This document shows, one piece after another, positions 45,046 to 55,000 of a DNA stretch of 64,000 nucleotides. The notes under the pieces are model-generated. The model did not search any database. It saw only the letters and a program-made list of their open reading frames with translations, and was not told the origin of the DNA. The position numbers and the translations under genes were made by a program. Position 1 is the stretch's first letter, and each line of letters starts with the position of its first letter. The stretch is from JAACFF01 sp963807975 (GTDB taxonomy: Bacteria > Chloroflexota > Anaerolineae > Promineifilales > Promineifilaceae), in NCBI GenBank assembly GCA_963807975.1, contig CAWEDV010000006.1, positions 1-64,000 of the forward strand. The letters are read 5' to 3'.

Positions 45046-45811
45046 GGAGCAGCGCATTGAGATTGATTATCCTGATATCTCCAAAGAAGTGAAGGATGGC
45101 GTCGTGCGCTTTACAGGACCTGCCGATCGGCACAGCAGTAATTTTGTGCTGTACAGTCGACTTTCAGACGCCAATGCGGATGACGCGATTGAAGCCCAGG
45201 TCACCTACTATCGCAAGAAGAATGCTCCTTTCGAATGGAAAGTATATGATCATGATACGCCACCCGATCTAAGGGCGCGTTTGATTATGCGTGGTTTCAA
45301 ACCTCGTGAACGGGATGCCATTATGGTACTTGATGTACACGAGGCATCATCAATATTGTTTAGAAAAGTGGGAGCAGATGTGCGCCGGCTTACGGAGCCT
45401 GGCCAAGTGAAGATTGTGATTGATTTGCTTGAAGAGGTATGGCAAACGGATTTTGGTGGGTTGGGGAAGCTGTTGGAAGAAGATCTGGTTGTACGGCCCT
45501 CCTTCAGCAGCATTTATGCAGCTTATGTTGATAATGTTCCTGCCTGCGTTGGCTGGATACAGTTTTCTAAGGACAGCCAGTTTGCCAGTCTGTGGGGTGG
45601 GTCCACGCTGCCCGATTATCGAGGTCGGGGACTGTATACGGCCGTGATGGCCGTGCGTCTGCAAGAGGCGATTCGCCGCGGTTATAGTTTCTTAACCATT
45701 GACGCGTCAAAGATGAGCCGACCTATTGCTGAGAAGTATGGTTTTCAGTTGTTAACCTATGCTCATGCTTGTATGTGGTATCCAGAGCAAAGACGAGATG
45801 TTTGGGTATAA
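45008..45811 (+). CDS. GNAT-family N-acetyltransferase
   Basis: A 267-residue protein starting at ATG 45008 after GGAAAGGAAAGGAAT, overlapping the end of the upstream gene by 38 bases. The C-terminal part shows the GNAT fold: WIQFSKDSQFASLWGGSTLP, the acetyl-CoA loop YRGRGLYTAVMAVRLQEA (R/Q-x-x-G-x-G/A type), and FLTIDASKMSRPIAEKYGFQ. The N-terminal half (about 120 residues) looks like a second, degenerate GNAT unit (KVYDHDTPPDLRARLIMRGF). The substrate is unknown. It may modify sugars or proteins of the nearby glycan cluster, but that is only inferred from position. Confidence 0.85.
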   Translation: MLDRDGLLALYDKEQRIEIDYPDISKEVKDGVVRFTGPADRHSSNFVLYSRLSDANADDAIEAQVTYYRKKNAPFEWKVYDHDTPPDLRARLIMRGFKPRERDAIMVLDVHEASSILFRKVGADVRRLTEPGQVKIVIDLLEEVWQTDFGGLGKLLEEDLVVRPSFSSIYAAYVDNVPACVGWIQFSKDSQFASLWGGSTLPDYRGRGLYTAVMAVRLQEAIRRGYSFLTIDASKMSRPIAEKYGFQLLTYAHACMWYPEQRRDVWV

Positions 45812-45872
45812 GAAGCATGGTTATTCAATGGTTCATTTCCAACCGTCTCGTCTTTTCCGGTCAACCTGATTC

Positions 45873-46373
45873 TTAATGATGGTGGCCCGGAGTGTGAACA
45901 TGTCCGTGAGCCAATTCTTCACTCGTTGCCGCGCGAATATCCGTTAACTTAATCTGAAAAATTAATGTTTCTCCAGCGAGAGGGTGGTTGAGATCCAGTA
46001 CGACATTTTCGTCCTCAAGTTCGGAAATCGTCGCCTGGATAACGCCCCCACTATTCGCATCCCGCAGTTGTAGGGGAAGTCCTTCAAGCAACTCCATGTC
46101 AGCGGGGAATATATCACGGGAAACGGTCTCGAAGTTATCTGGATCAAGTTCACCATATCCCTCCGCCGGGGACACAGACACTGTTTTTTCTTCACCAACA
46201 CGCATTCCATAGAGCTCTTTTTCAAGACCCGGTATGATCTGTCCATGCCCCTGAAGAAACTGGAACGGATCCTGATCATCAGAGCGATCTATTTCTTCAC
46301 CATCGTCCAGCTGCAGCAAGTACTCCATAGTGACGACGACATCTTTGGTGACTGTCATATTCTCGGTAGTCAT
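45873..46373 (-). CDS. slyD: FKBP-type peptidyl-prolyl isomerase, SlyD-like
   Basis: A 166-residue protein. The pattern MEYLLQLDDGEEIDRSDDQD, PFQFLQGHGQIIPGLEKELY, MRVGEEKTVSVSPAEGYGEL and VVLDLNHPLAGETLIFQIKL is that of SlyD: an FKBP domain with an inserted chaperone flap. The C-terminus ends HGHVHTPGHHH, the metal-binding tail of SlyD. Proline isomerisation and chaperoning, perhaps with nickel delivery, are the known roles. It is convergent with the acetyltransferase gene. Confidence 0.92.
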   Translation of the reverse strand: MTTENMTVTKDVVVTMEYLLQLDDGEEIDRSDDQDPFQFLQGHGQIIPGLEKELYGMRVGEEKTVSVSPAEGYGELDPDNFETVSRDIFPADMELLEGLPLQLRDANSGGVIQATISELEDENVVLDLNHPLAGETLIFQIKLTDIRAATSEELAHGHVHTPGHHH

Positions 46374-46444
46374 AACGGTCCTTTTCTGTAAATCAATTTT
46401 GGTTCGATAGCTCGGATTTGGGGAATCTGCCCTATATAAAACAA

Positions 46445-46472
46445 AACAGGGGCATCTTTAGATGCCCCTGTT
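46445..46472 (-). terminator. rho-independent terminator of the cold-shock gene
   Basis: Perfect 12-bp stem: aacaggggcatc (46445-46456), loop TTTA, gatgcccctgtt (46461-46472). On the minus strand it is followed by TTTTGTTTTATA. Lies 27 bases past the cold-shock stop. Confidence 0.88.
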
Positions 46473-46499
46473 CCAATTACAATTGATTACTTGAATGCC

Positions 46500-46715
46500 T
46501 TAGTCAGCTACGCGGCGGACGTCTTTGGCTGCTGGGCCTTTTCTTCCCTCACCAACTACGAACGTGACGCGGTCACCATCTTCCAGAGACTGGGTTACAG
46601 GCTCAATGATGGCTGAGTAATGCACAAAGATGTCTGTTTCGTTGTCGCGGCGAATAAAGCCGTAGCCTTTGCGCGTATCAAACCACTTCACTGTTCCATT
46701 TTCTTGGTTTTCCAT
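46500..46715 (-). CDS. cold-shock domain protein (CspA family)
   Basis: A 71-residue protein with both RNA-binding motifs: GTVKWFDTRKGYGFIRRD (RNP1 type KGYGFI) and DIFVHYSAI (RNP2 type), then VTFVVGEGRKGPAAKDV. It binds single-stranded RNA or DNA and acts as an RNA chaperone. The length is typical. A long hairpin-containing leader (46716-46860) may take part in cold regulation. Confidence 0.95.
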   Translation of the reverse strand: MENQENGTVKWFDTRKGYGFIRRDNETDIFVHYSAIIEPVTQSLEDGDRVTFVVGEGRKGPAAKDVRRVAD

Positions 46716-46766
46716 TATTAGGTTACTCCTACTATATTTACCCGTCTATATCCAGACAACAAACAA

Positions 46767-46787
46767 CCCGGGCTTTCGAAGTCCGGG
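46767..46787 (-). terminator. hairpin: terminator of EamA gene or part of csp leader
   Basis: cccgggctt (46767-46775), loop TCG, aagtccggg (46779-46787), one mismatch. On the minus strand TTGTTTGTTGT follows. It lies about 90 bases after the EamA stop but only about 50 bases before the cold-shock start, so either function is possible. Confidence 0.6.
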
Positions 46788-46878
46788 CGATAATTGTGTC
46801 ACGATTTATCCGGTGTGAACTTACGATATATAAAGCATACAGTAATCCAATGGTGGCGTCAATAAAGCAAGGGCTTCA

Positions 46879-47793
46879 CTAATGATTGCGCCGGACGTAT
46901 TTTATCTGTACAGAAATCGTGCCCAAAACAGCCAGCAGCAGTCCACCGATTTGCAGCCATGATAAAGACTCGTCAAGAAAGAGCCAGGCCAGAAGGCTGA
47001 TCTGAATGAGCATTGTATTGTTAATGACGCTGGATTCGGTAGCAGAGAGCGTGCGCAGCGTGCGGTTCCAAAGCGTGAAGGCGAACGCTGTGTTGACGAT
47101 GGCCAGCCAGAAAATGATCAACCAACCGTTCAAATCTAGACTAGGTGGACCTTCCACTCGAATGCCCAGGGTCAAGAGAAGGATGGAACCGATGCCCATA
47201 CTAACGATGGTTACTGTCAATGGGCCGAAGCGTTTTTGTCGATTTACGCCGCGGCCTATGATACTGGAGAGGGAGGTAGCCAATACGGAAACTACGCCGA
47301 TAAGATAACCGAGAGTTGATCCGGCCGGAAAGTCAAAGGGATAGAAGAAAAACACAACCCCAGCGAGAAAAATCAGAATACCTGTCCACTGCAGCCAAGT
47401 GGGCATCTCGCGCAGCAGAAGTATACCCAGAATGGCGACCACGAGAGCGGATCCATTGAGCATCAGGCTAAAGTTTATAGCCGGTAGGTAAAGCAAACCC
47501 AGAAACTGCGTGCCCTGGGTTATGGTGTAAAAAAACAATCCTAGTAGGGTAAGGATGCCCCAATCTTTCCGGGAAAGGCTCTTTATTTCCGATTTTTGGT
47601 CAGAAAATTGGTAAAAGGGGATCAGTATAAGAAAGGCTAGAAAGTAACGCAGGCCGGCAAAGGTCAGCGCAGGAATATCTTGAAGTCCCACCTTTATCAG
47701 GACCCAGGATGTGGACCAGAGGAATGTCACGAACAGGGCTTGAAGGACGGCCGTAAGGTGGGGGTTGAAGCTTTTTCGCACAGTAACCGGCAT
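46879..47793 (-). CDS. EamA/DMT-family transporter
   Basis: A 304-residue membrane protein with about ten spans in two EamA repeats (ALFVTFLWSTSWVLIKVGLQ near the start; GYLIGVVSVLATSLSSIIGR and AIVNTAFAFTLWNRTLRTLS in the second). I chose ATG 47793 (MPVTVRKSF); TTG 47823 in the same frame has a GGAG close by but with too little spacing. This family exports amino acids or other small metabolites; the substrate is unknown. It lies between clpC and the cold-shock gene, all on the minus strand, but terminators separate them. Confidence 0.85.
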   Translation of the reverse strand: MPVTVRKSFNPHLTAVLQALFVTFLWSTSWVLIKVGLQDIPALTFAGLRYFLAFLILIPFYQFSDQKSEIKSLSRKDWGILTLLGLFFYTITQGTQFLGLLYLPAINFSLMLNGSALVVAILGILLLREMPTWLQWTGILIFLAGVVFFFYPFDFPAGSTLGYLIGVVSVLATSLSSIIGRGVNRQKRFGPLTVTIVSMGIGSILLLTLGIRVEGPPSLDLNGWLIIFWLAIVNTAFAFTLWNRTLRTLSATESSVINNTMLIQISLLAWLFLDESLSWLQIGGLLLAVLGTISVQIKYVRRNH

Positions 47794-47894
47794 TATCCAG
47801 CAGGGCAGGTTCTGCGGCAACAAATCTCCGAGGAGTCAATTAGTGATGGGAAAGGAAAGCAGCACAGTCATAACTTTGCGCCGGAAGGAAGGCA

Positions 47895-47929
47895 TAAAAA
47901 AAGCCAGGCATTAAAAATGAGCCTGGCTT
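47895..47929 (-). terminator. rho-independent terminator of clpC
   Basis: gcctggctt (47921-47929) pairs with aagccaggc (47901-47909) on the minus strand, followed by a run of T (the A-run at 47895-47902 on the plus strand). It lies about 10 bases past the clpC stop. Confidence 0.85.
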
Positions 47930-47939
47930 TGGATTTCTT

Positions 47940-50453
47940 CTATATCGTTGGGAGCACTTCCTCGACGGCTTCCTCATCTTCGGTATGCTCGTTGTTTCTG
48001 AGGATTATCTTGTCCTCCTCGATGTCAACAAGGATGGTTTCGCCATCGCTAAACCTGCCGGCCAAAACTGCATCGGAAAGCAGATCTTCGACCTCGGTTT
48101 GAATCAGGCGGCGCAGCGGTCTTGCACCGAACTCGGCATCATACCCATGCTCGCCCAGCCAGTCGCGGGCCTCATTTGATGATTCGAGCACTAACTCGTG
48201 TTCCTCAAGACGTTCATTGACTTCATCGAGAATAATATCCACGATGTGGCGGATATCTTCTTTCTGCAGTTGTCGGAAGACGACAATGTTATCAACTCGA
48301 TTAAGGAATTCCGGACGGAAACTGCGCTTTAGCTGATCCATCAGCGTTTTGTGCATTTCCTTGTATTTAGCTTCTGATTCTATGGCGTCATCCTTTTGGA
48401 AAGTGAAGCCAAGATTCGGACCATGTTTAATTGTGTCAGCGCCTACATTCGAGGTCATGATGATCATTGAATTGCGGAAGTCGACTTTCTGGCCCTTGGC
48501 GTCGGATAAATGCCCTTCTTCCATGATCTGCAGCAGGATATTAAAAGCTTCCGGATGTGCCTTCTCGATTTCATCAAAGACGACGATGGAGTAAGGCCGG
48601 CGCCGTACGGCTTCCGTCAGCTGGCCCGCATCTTCGTAGCCAACGTATCCTGGGGGAGAACCAACAAGACGGGCAACGCTATGCCGTTCCATGAATTCAG
48701 ACATGTCCAACTGCACCAAGGCGTCTTCACTGCCAAAGAGGAAGCGGGCCAGAACTTTGGTAAGTTCGGTTTTGCCAACGCCTGTGGGGCCAAGGAAGAT
48801 GAAAGAGCCAATGGGACGGCTGGGATCCTTTAGACCGGCACGGGCACGCCGCACAGCCTTGGCGATGGCTTGAATCGCTTCATCCTGGCCGACAATATGC
48901 TTCTTCATCTCTTCTTCCATGCGCAGTAGGCGGGTAGATTCCTCTTCCGTAAACTGGTAGATAGGAATTCCCGTCCACATGGAAAGAACTTCGGCGACAT
49001 CTTCAGCAGTCAGACTGTTCTCTTCTGGTTTTTCCGAGCCTCCGGCGCGCATCTGGTCCAGTTGATGTTGGACCTCATCCTCACGCTCTTTCAATTCTGT
49101 AGCGTATTGGTATTGGCCTTGTTCAACAGCTTCGCTTCTCTCCTGGCGTATATCACGCAGGGTGTCATAGGTTTGGCGGACATCGGTGGCGTGAGGAACG
49201 CGATACATACGCACGCGAGACGCCCCTTCATCAATCAAGTCGATTGCCTTATCTGGAAGATGGCGATCGGTTACGTAGCGCACGGAAAGATTAACCGCGG
49301 CCTCGATAGCTTCTTCGGTGATGAACAGATTGTGGTGCTGTTCATAGGCGCCTTTGATTCCCTTAAGAATTTCTACCGCTTCTTCGGGAGTAGGCTCTTC
49401 CACATAAACCGGTTGGAATCGGCGCTCAAGAGCGGCATCACTTTCGATATGCTGGCGGTATTCGTCCAGCGTGGTTGCGCCGATGCATTGAAGTTCGCCG
49501 CGCGCCAATGATGGCTTGAGGATATTAGCAGCGTCGACTGAGCTCCCTGCGGATCCGGCGCCTACCAACATGTGAACCTCATCAATGAACAAAATTGAAT
49601 CACTTGATTTCAATTCTTCGATGACGCGCTTCAATCGTTCCTCAAATTGTCCGCGATACATAGTTCCGGCAACCAAACTGCCGACATCAAGCTGCAATAC
49701 GCGTTTGCCGAGCAAGGTGTCGGGGACATTGCCTTCCAAGATTCGCTGGGCTAATCCTTCGATAATGGCTGTCTTGCCTACGCCAGGCTCACCAATGAGC
49801 GCCGGGTTATTCTTGGTCCGGCGCGAAAGAATCTGAATCACGCGTTCGATTTCAGTATTACGGCCGATGACAGGATCCAAAGCCATATTCTGGGCCAGGG
49901 ATGTAAGGTCTGTTGCTAACTGGTCGACCATTGGTGTTTTGCTCTTTTCTTTTTTCCCTGAGCGACGGCTTGGAGAAGGGCCTTTCTCCGTTGAAGCTAC
50001 CGGGCTTTCCTTGAGCATGCGTTTTGTCTGACGTCTGATCTGTTCGGCGCTTATGCCAAACTTGCGCAAGACGTCCATAGCCAACCCTTCGTTTTGACGT
50101 GCCAGACCCAGCAGCAAATGCTCTGTGCTGATGTAGTGCTGGCCCATACGACGGGCCTCTTCGACAGCTAGCTCTAGTATTCTTTTGGTGCTTGGTGATA
50201 GTTCGGTCTTTGTAAATGGAGTGCGCGTTCCAGGCCCCCCTGATAGACGTTCCACCATGGCTTGAACGCGAACGGTATCCAGCCCGAGTTCGCGAAGAAC
50301 CCGACCCGCGACACCCCCATCTTCGCGCAACAGACCAATCAGTACGTGCTCACTGCCAATATAGCTGTGGTTGAGCCGTTCGGCTTCTTCCTGTGCCAAG
50401 CTTAGCACACGGCGAGCGCGTTGCGTAAATCTTTCCCAGTTCTTTGAGTTCAC
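47940..50453 (-). CDS. clpC: ClpC-type ATP-dependent Clp protease ATPase subunit
   Basis: An 837-residue Hsp100 protein. Two Clp_N repeats lie at residues about 3-70 and 82-150. AAA domain 1 has Walker A GEPGVGKT (221-228) and SILFIDEVHMLVGAG. A UVR/M-domain coiled coil follows near 430-470 (RSEAVEQGQYQYATELKERE). AAA domain 2 has Walker A GPTGVGKTEL near 560, SIVVFDEIEKAHPEA and the D2-small domain. ClpC unfolds substrates for ClpP; the N and M domains bind adaptors. The frame is intact and full length. It sits next to rpsA on the same strand with a 218-base gap. Confidence 0.95.
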   Translation of the reverse strand: MNSKNWERFTQRARRVLSLAQEEAERLNHSYIGSEHVLIGLLREDGGVAGRVLRELGLDTVRVQAMVERLSGGPGTRTPFTKTELSPSTKRILELAVEEARRMGQHYISTEHLLLGLARQNEGLAMDVLRKFGISAEQIRRQTKRMLKESPVASTEKGPSPSRRSGKKEKSKTPMVDQLATDLTSLAQNMALDPVIGRNTEIERVIQILSRRTKNNPALIGEPGVGKTAIIEGLAQRILEGNVPDTLLGKRVLQLDVGSLVAGTMYRGQFEERLKRVIEELKSSDSILFIDEVHMLVGAGSAGSSVDAANILKPSLARGELQCIGATTLDEYRQHIESDAALERRFQPVYVEEPTPEEAVEILKGIKGAYEQHHNLFITEEAIEAAVNLSVRYVTDRHLPDKAIDLIDEGASRVRMYRVPHATDVRQTYDTLRDIRQERSEAVEQGQYQYATELKEREDEVQHQLDQMRAGGSEKPEENSLTAEDVAEVLSMWTGIPIYQFTEEESTRLLRMEEEMKKHIVGQDEAIQAIAKAVRRARAGLKDPSRPIGSFIFLGPTGVGKTELTKVLARFLFGSEDALVQLDMSEFMERHSVARLVGSPPGYVGYEDAGQLTEAVRRRPYSIVVFDEIEKAHPEAFNILLQIMEEGHLSDAKGQKVDFRNSMIIMTSNVGADTIKHGPNLGFTFQKDDAIESEAKYKEMHKTLMDQLKRSFRPEFLNRVDNIVVFRQLQKEDIRHIVDIILDEVNERLEEHELVLESSNEARDWLGEHGYDAEFGARPLRRLIQTEVEDLLSDAVLAGRFSDGETILVDIEEDKIILRNNEHTEDEEAVEEVLPTI

Positions 50454-50535
50454 CGCTTAAACCTCGGTTAATAACTAAGAGATTGCGAAGCAAGCTTCGC
50501 TTCACTAATCTCGCTGACTTGATAGGCAAAAAATT

Positions 50536-50588
50536 ATAAGAGTAATGGATTTACGTTTCTAATCGAAAAGGACCCATTACTCTCTTAT
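50536..50588 (-). terminator. likely terminator of rpsA
   Basis: ataagagtaatgg (50536-50548) pairs with ccattactctcttat (50574-50588) with a two-base bulge. It lies about 85 bases past the rpsA stop. A second hairpin, gcgaagc-aa-gcttcgc (50485-50500), is closer to clpC. Confidence 0.55.
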
Positions 50589-50671
50589 TAAACAACACGC
50601 CTGACGTGAAAGCTAATGTATTCAGCCAAAATTCAGCAAAGAACTTGGGGGGAGTTTATTCCTGGCTACCC

Positions 50672-51826
50672 TTAGGCAGAATTGTACATGGCCAGGTCTG
50701 ACTCCAAGAATTTCTCGGATGAGACTTGCTTAAGGCTCAAACCGAGCTGGCGCTGTTCCGAATCGACGCGGATAATGCGTACGGTGACATTGTCGTCAAC
50801 TTTGACAACATCCCTGGGGTGCTCCACACGATCATCTGCCATTTCCGAGATGTGAATCAAACCTTCAAGCTCATTGTTGTCATTCAAGCGCGCAAACGCG
50901 CCAAATTTAGTGAGGCGAGTGATTGTGGCTTCGACAAGTTGTCCAACCTGGTAAGATTCCTCGATGAGCGTCCAAGGATCTGCTTCTAGCCGTTTAATGC
51001 TGAGCGCAATCCGCTGCCGTTCATTATCAATCTTAATGACGGAAACTTTTACCTGGTCGCCTACTTGCATAACGTCCGACGGTTTACTCACGCGTTTCCA
51101 GCTTATCTCTGAGAGATGCACCAGGCCTTCAATCCCGCCGATATCCACAAATGCGCCGAAGTTGGCCAGATTGACAATACGGCCGTCAAAAATATCACCA
51201 ACGCTTAAATCGGACATCAATTCCGCTTTCTGCGCTTCGCGAATCTCTTTACTAGCTGCAGTTTCGGAAAGGATGAGGCGGTTCCGTTCACGACTAACTT
51301 CAATGATCTTAGCCCGAATCGTCTCTCCAATCATGGACTGCATCGCTCGCTGCGCTTCGGATTGGTCATCCCGGCGAATGCGGCGATCACGGCGGAGTTG
51401 GGAATTAGGGACGAACCCGCGTACCTGCCCAACATCTACGAGTACACCGCCGCGGTTGAAACCAACGACCGAACACTCACAAACTTCCTGGCTTTCCATC
51501 AGTTCAACAGCTTTTACCCAATCTTTTTCTTCCTTGGCTTTCAGGTAAGAAAGAATGATATTTCCGTTGCCATCCTCGGGATTGACAATGTATATTGTCA
51601 CTTCGTTGCCGACAGCCAGATAATCAAGATCATCTGGTCCCAGCATGGAAACTTCGTTGCTGTTAATGACGCCTTCTGATTTAGCGCCTATGTCTATCAA
51701 TATTTCGTTGCTGCGTTGGGAAACAACCCAACCAGACCGAGTTTCGCCTGCTGACGGTAAATTCAATTCCTCGTCGAGCAGGAAGTCCATGGGATGGCTG
51801 GAATTGCCACTTGATGCGTTGGTCAT
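50672..51826 (-). CDS. rpsA: 30S ribosomal protein S1 (four S1 domains)
   Basis: A 384-residue protein with four S1 RNA-binding domains, at about residues 27-95, 113-180, 209-278 and 294-366. Hallmarks: NEILIDIGAKSEGVI, GGVLVDVGQVRGFVPNSQL, LANFGAFVDIGGIEGLVHLS and LTKFGAFARLNDNNELEGLI. Short four- to five-domain S1 proteins are usual outside Proteobacteria. It helps the ribosome bind mRNA. The gene is single, intact and divergent from the glycosyltransferase at 52014. Confidence 0.93.
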   Translation of the reverse strand: MTNASSGNSSHPMDFLLDEELNLPSAGETRSGWVVSQRSNEILIDIGAKSEGVINSNEVSMLGPDDLDYLAVGNEVTIYIVNPEDGNGNIILSYLKAKEEKDWVKAVELMESQEVCECSVVGFNRGGVLVDVGQVRGFVPNSQLRRDRRIRRDDQSEAQRAMQSMIGETIRAKIIEVSRERNRLILSETAASKEIREAQKAELMSDLSVGDIFDGRIVNLANFGAFVDIGGIEGLVHLSEISWKRVSKPSDVMQVGDQVKVSVIKIDNERQRIALSIKRLEADPWTLIEESYQVGQLVEATITRLTKFGAFARLNDNNELEGLIHISEMADDRVEHPRDVVKVDDNVTVRIIRVDSEQRQLGLSLKQVSSEKFLESDLAMYNSA

Positions 51827-52013
51827 ACTTTAAAACATTCCTATCGATTCCCCTATGCTGTCACCGGGGAGTAAATTTTGCCCGATTATACAGTCTTTAG
51901 ATACATATACAAGAACTCACAGGTTACCTCTCAGGGCAATTGTTACGTTTCCAGCTGCCCTAGGTAAGGAAGGTTGAAACCACGTCCACATAAGATATTA
52001 TTGGATACTGCTT

Positions 52014-54932
52014 ATGACGAAAGAATCAATAATTGATTGGCACCATGCCTTGTTTCAGCGACCGCTGCTTTTGTCGGCTGCCATTTTTACTGCCGCCCTG
52101 GTTCCCAGGTTGGTGGCCATCGGACGCTACATCACTCCAGATGAATTGATCTGGGTATACCGGGCTATCAATTTCCGGGAGGCATTAAACGCTGGGCAGT
52201 GGGCTGGCACACTGCAGGCTGGGCATCCCGGAGTGATCACTATGTGGTTGGGAACGCTGGCCACGAGCATTCAATTGCTCGTGAACCCGGCTGATGAGGA
52301 AGTCTATCGCTGGATTACGCAGCTTGCCTGGTTGACTCCAGACAATATGAAAGCATTTCAGCAGCTGAGCATATTTCTTTCATCGGGACGACTTATCGTG
52401 GCCATCGTCAACAGCATGGGCATTGTCTTTGTTTTTTGGCTGTCGCGGCGCTTGTTAGGAAACATATTTGCACTATTGGCCGCTGCTTTTCTTGTTTTGG
52501 ATCCTTTCTTTGCAGGCCTGTCGGGCATATTACATGTGGATGGGTTGGCAACAACCTTCGCCACTCTGTCGTTGCTGTCACTGTCCATTTCATTGGTAAG
52601 TGAGAACCATGAACCCGAGCTGCGTTCGCAGCTTCTCATTGCTTTCTTGTCCGGATCCACAGCCGCTTTGGCCGTGCTTGCCAAGTCGCCTGCAGTGTTG
52701 TTGGTGCCGGTGGCGGCCATTGTCCTGTTTTGCAGCCTATGGACAAATAGACAGAATCCTTTATTAAGCCGCCTGAAGCGATCTATTTTACTAGGCCTGG
52801 TCTGGGTGGGGAGTTTTCTTCTGATCTTGTTCATGCTTTTCCCTGCTTTGTGGACTTCTCCTATTGATGTTTGGCAAATGATGAGCAGCAACGCCAATCG
52901 TCATGTTGAAGAGGCGCTGCGGCAAACCTTCTTCATGGGACAGGTCGCATTTGATCATGGGAACCTTTTCTATCCCATCGCTTTGGCCTGGCGTATGGGT
53001 CCGGTGGTGATGGTTGGACTTATCATCCTGAGCTTTTTGCTGCTTAGGCCACAATGGAGAAGGCAGCTGCCTAAGCTCTTGCTTCTTGTTCTCACGGTGT
53101 GGATTGTGGTGTTTGTGGTGGGGATCACGCTGGCGGCAAAGAAATTTGACCGGTATGCGCTGCCGGTAGTACCTGCACTTTCATTGCTCGCTGCCGTGGG
53201 CTGGACCGTCTGGCTGCGACCTGCCGATCGTGCGAAGCGCATACTCCTGGGGTCTTTAGTCACAGTGCAGCTAATTTACCTGGTTTTTGTGACTCCCTAT
53301 CCGCTGGCGGCTTACAATCTGCTGCTTGGTGGCCCGTACAGTGCAGGCTATGTCTTGCCGATAGGGTGGGGCGAAGGTATAAGCAGCGCTGGCAGCTGGT
53401 TGTCAAGGCAATCCGCCGCGGATTCAAAGAGCGCAGTTTCCGGAATCGCACCATCTTTGGCGCCTTTCTTTTCCGGAGTAACGCTGTTGGCAGAGGATGA
53501 CAGCTATGAAGCCGCCGACTATATTATCGTAACCGCCAACAGTCGACAGATGAATTCACAAGGGGTCAAGGAAAGCACGCGTGAATTGGAGTTAATTGAG
53601 GTGGTCCGCTATGGTGGTTTGGATCAGGCCTGGGTCTATCAGAACCCGCGACCGCAGCGCCAAGAAATTGATTTGGTTGATCTGCCCCAGCCGCTAACTT
53701 TTGGCACGCAGATGCAGTTGTTAAGCCAGGAATTGGCTTGCAATGGAAATGAAGTGCTGTTTAGTGCCCGCTGGGACCGGGGGCAAGGTGACGAACGGTA
53801 TCTGGTCAAATTAAGGCTGCAGGACGGTAACGGCCATGAGTGGAGTTATCTGGAAACTGCACTTCTCAACGAAATCTACTTTTATCCTGAACATTGGCAG
53901 CGAGGTGAGACTCCCCTCATTACCTACGCCTTAGACCTGCCACCGGCGATAGCTCCTGGCGATTACCAGTTAGAATTATCGGTGTTGGATGAATCATCTG
54001 GCGCTCAACTGCCGGTAAGTGCCGAAAATGAGCCCTTCCTGGGTGTATCGACCATCGTGGGAGAAGTAGAGGTCACTCAGCTGGAAGATATGGTGGCTGT
54101 GCAGGACCTGGAAATGGTGCGCGTGGATGGGATCGCGTGGGAAAAAGACGCGCTGCGCTTGTTGGGTCATGGAGAACTACCGCAGCGCGTGGTTACAGGT
54201 GGTGAATTGATTCTGGACCTCTATTGGCAAGCTGAGGATATTCTTCCAAAGGGAGTGCAAGCTGCTTGGCAGCTCGGCGATGAGGAACCGGTTTTGCTGC
54301 CATTAAGCCGCTACGACAGCGAGCTGTGGCAGCCGGGTACGATCATTCATGAGAAATACTGGCTGCAGGTACCTGGTGATGTGGGTGCCGATCAAATCAC
54401 ACTTGCCGTTCAACCAGTTTCTGCCAGTGGCAGTCCCATGAATGGGTCTAACTATGTCCTGGGTAATGTGGAGATTCAAGCTCTTGATCGCTTGTTCTCG
54501 CTTCCAGAGAAGATCGAAATCCCTCTTTATGCAGAATTTGAACCAGGGATCCGACTGCGCGGCGTTGAACCAGGAACGGATGAGGCAGCGGCTGGGACTG
54601 TTTTTAAATTGGATCTGATCTGGCAAGCAGAGAATGGGACGCCAGAACCAATAACAGCATTCGTTCATCTTATCGATGATCAGGGTGAGATCCGGGCACA
54701 GGTCGATCGTTGGCCTGGCGGGCTGCCCAGCAATATATGGGTTGAGGATCAGGTGATCATTGACGAGTATGAACTGCTTCTCCCTGGCGACCTTGATCCG
54801 GGAGCGTATCAAATTGTGGTTGGCTTATACTCAGCCGAGAACGGAATGAGGCTTCCAGCGGTTGATGCGGATGGTAGACGCCTAAAAGATGATGCCTTTT
54901 TATTGCCGGTAATTGTAACGGTGCATCCTTGA
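52014..54932 (+). CDS. GT39-like membrane glycosyltransferase with C-terminal beta-sandwich modules
   Basis: A 972-residue protein. The N-terminal half is a PMT/GT39-like GT-C membrane domain with about eleven spans; the first loop has GRYITPDELIWVYRAINF, giving the acidic D-E pair, and GHPGVITMWLG. From about residue 530 it is soluble: a first module (LLSQELACNGNEVLFSARWD) and, at about 830-970, the shared C-terminal module (GIRLRGVEP, TAFVHLIDDQGEIRAQVDRW, DPGAYQIVVGLYSAENGMRL). It likely transfers a sugar from polyprenyl phosphate on the outer face of the membrane. It is followed by a related gene 68 bases downstream, so the two probably form an operon. Confidence 0.87.
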   Translation: MTKESIIDWHHALFQRPLLLSAAIFTAALVPRLVAIGRYITPDELIWVYRAINFREALNAGQWAGTLQAGHPGVITMWLGTLATSIQLLVNPADEEVYRWITQLAWLTPDNMKAFQQLSIFLSSGRLIVAIVNSMGIVFVFWLSRRLLGNIFALLAAAFLVLDPFFAGLSGILHVDGLATTFATLSLLSLSISLVSENHEPELRSQLLIAFLSGSTAALAVLAKSPAVLLVPVAAIVLFCSLWTNRQNPLLSRLKRSILLGLVWVGSFLLILFMLFPALWTSPIDVWQMMSSNANRHVEEALRQTFFMGQVAFDHGNLFYPIALAWRMGPVVMVGLIILSFLLLRPQWRRQLPKLLLLVLTVWIVVFVVGITLAAKKFDRYALPVVPALSLLAAVGWTVWLRPADRAKRILLGSLVTVQLIYLVFVTPYPLAAYNLLLGGPYSAGYVLPIGWGEGISSAGSWLSRQSAADSKSAVSGIAPSLAPFFSGVTLLAEDDSYEAADYIIVTANSRQMNSQGVKESTRELELIEVVRYGGLDQAWVYQNPRPQRQEIDLVDLPQPLTFGTQMQLLSQELACNGNEVLFSARWDRGQGDERYLVKLRLQDGNGHEWSYLETALLNEIYFYPEHWQRGETPLITYALDLPPAIAPGDYQLELSVLDESSGAQLPVSAENEPFLGVSTIVGEVEVTQLEDMVAVQDLEMVRVDGIAWEKDALRLLGHGELPQRVVTGGELILDLYWQAEDILPKGVQAAWQLGDEEPVLLPLSRYDSELWQPGTIIHEKYWLQVPGDVGADQITLAVQPVSASGSPMNGSNYVLGNVEIQALDRLFSLPEKIEIPLYAEFEPGIRLRGVEPGTDEAAAGTVFKLDLIWQAENGTPEPITAFVHLIDDQGEIRAQVDRWPGGLPSNIWVEDQVIIDEYELLLPGDLDPGAYQIVVGLYSAENGMRLPAVDADGRRLKDDAFLLPVIVTVHP

Positions 54933-55000
54933 TGGGTCAGACCGAGCATATGAAGGTTGTATCAGGCCGGGCTTGACACGGCCATAATCAAAGCGAATTC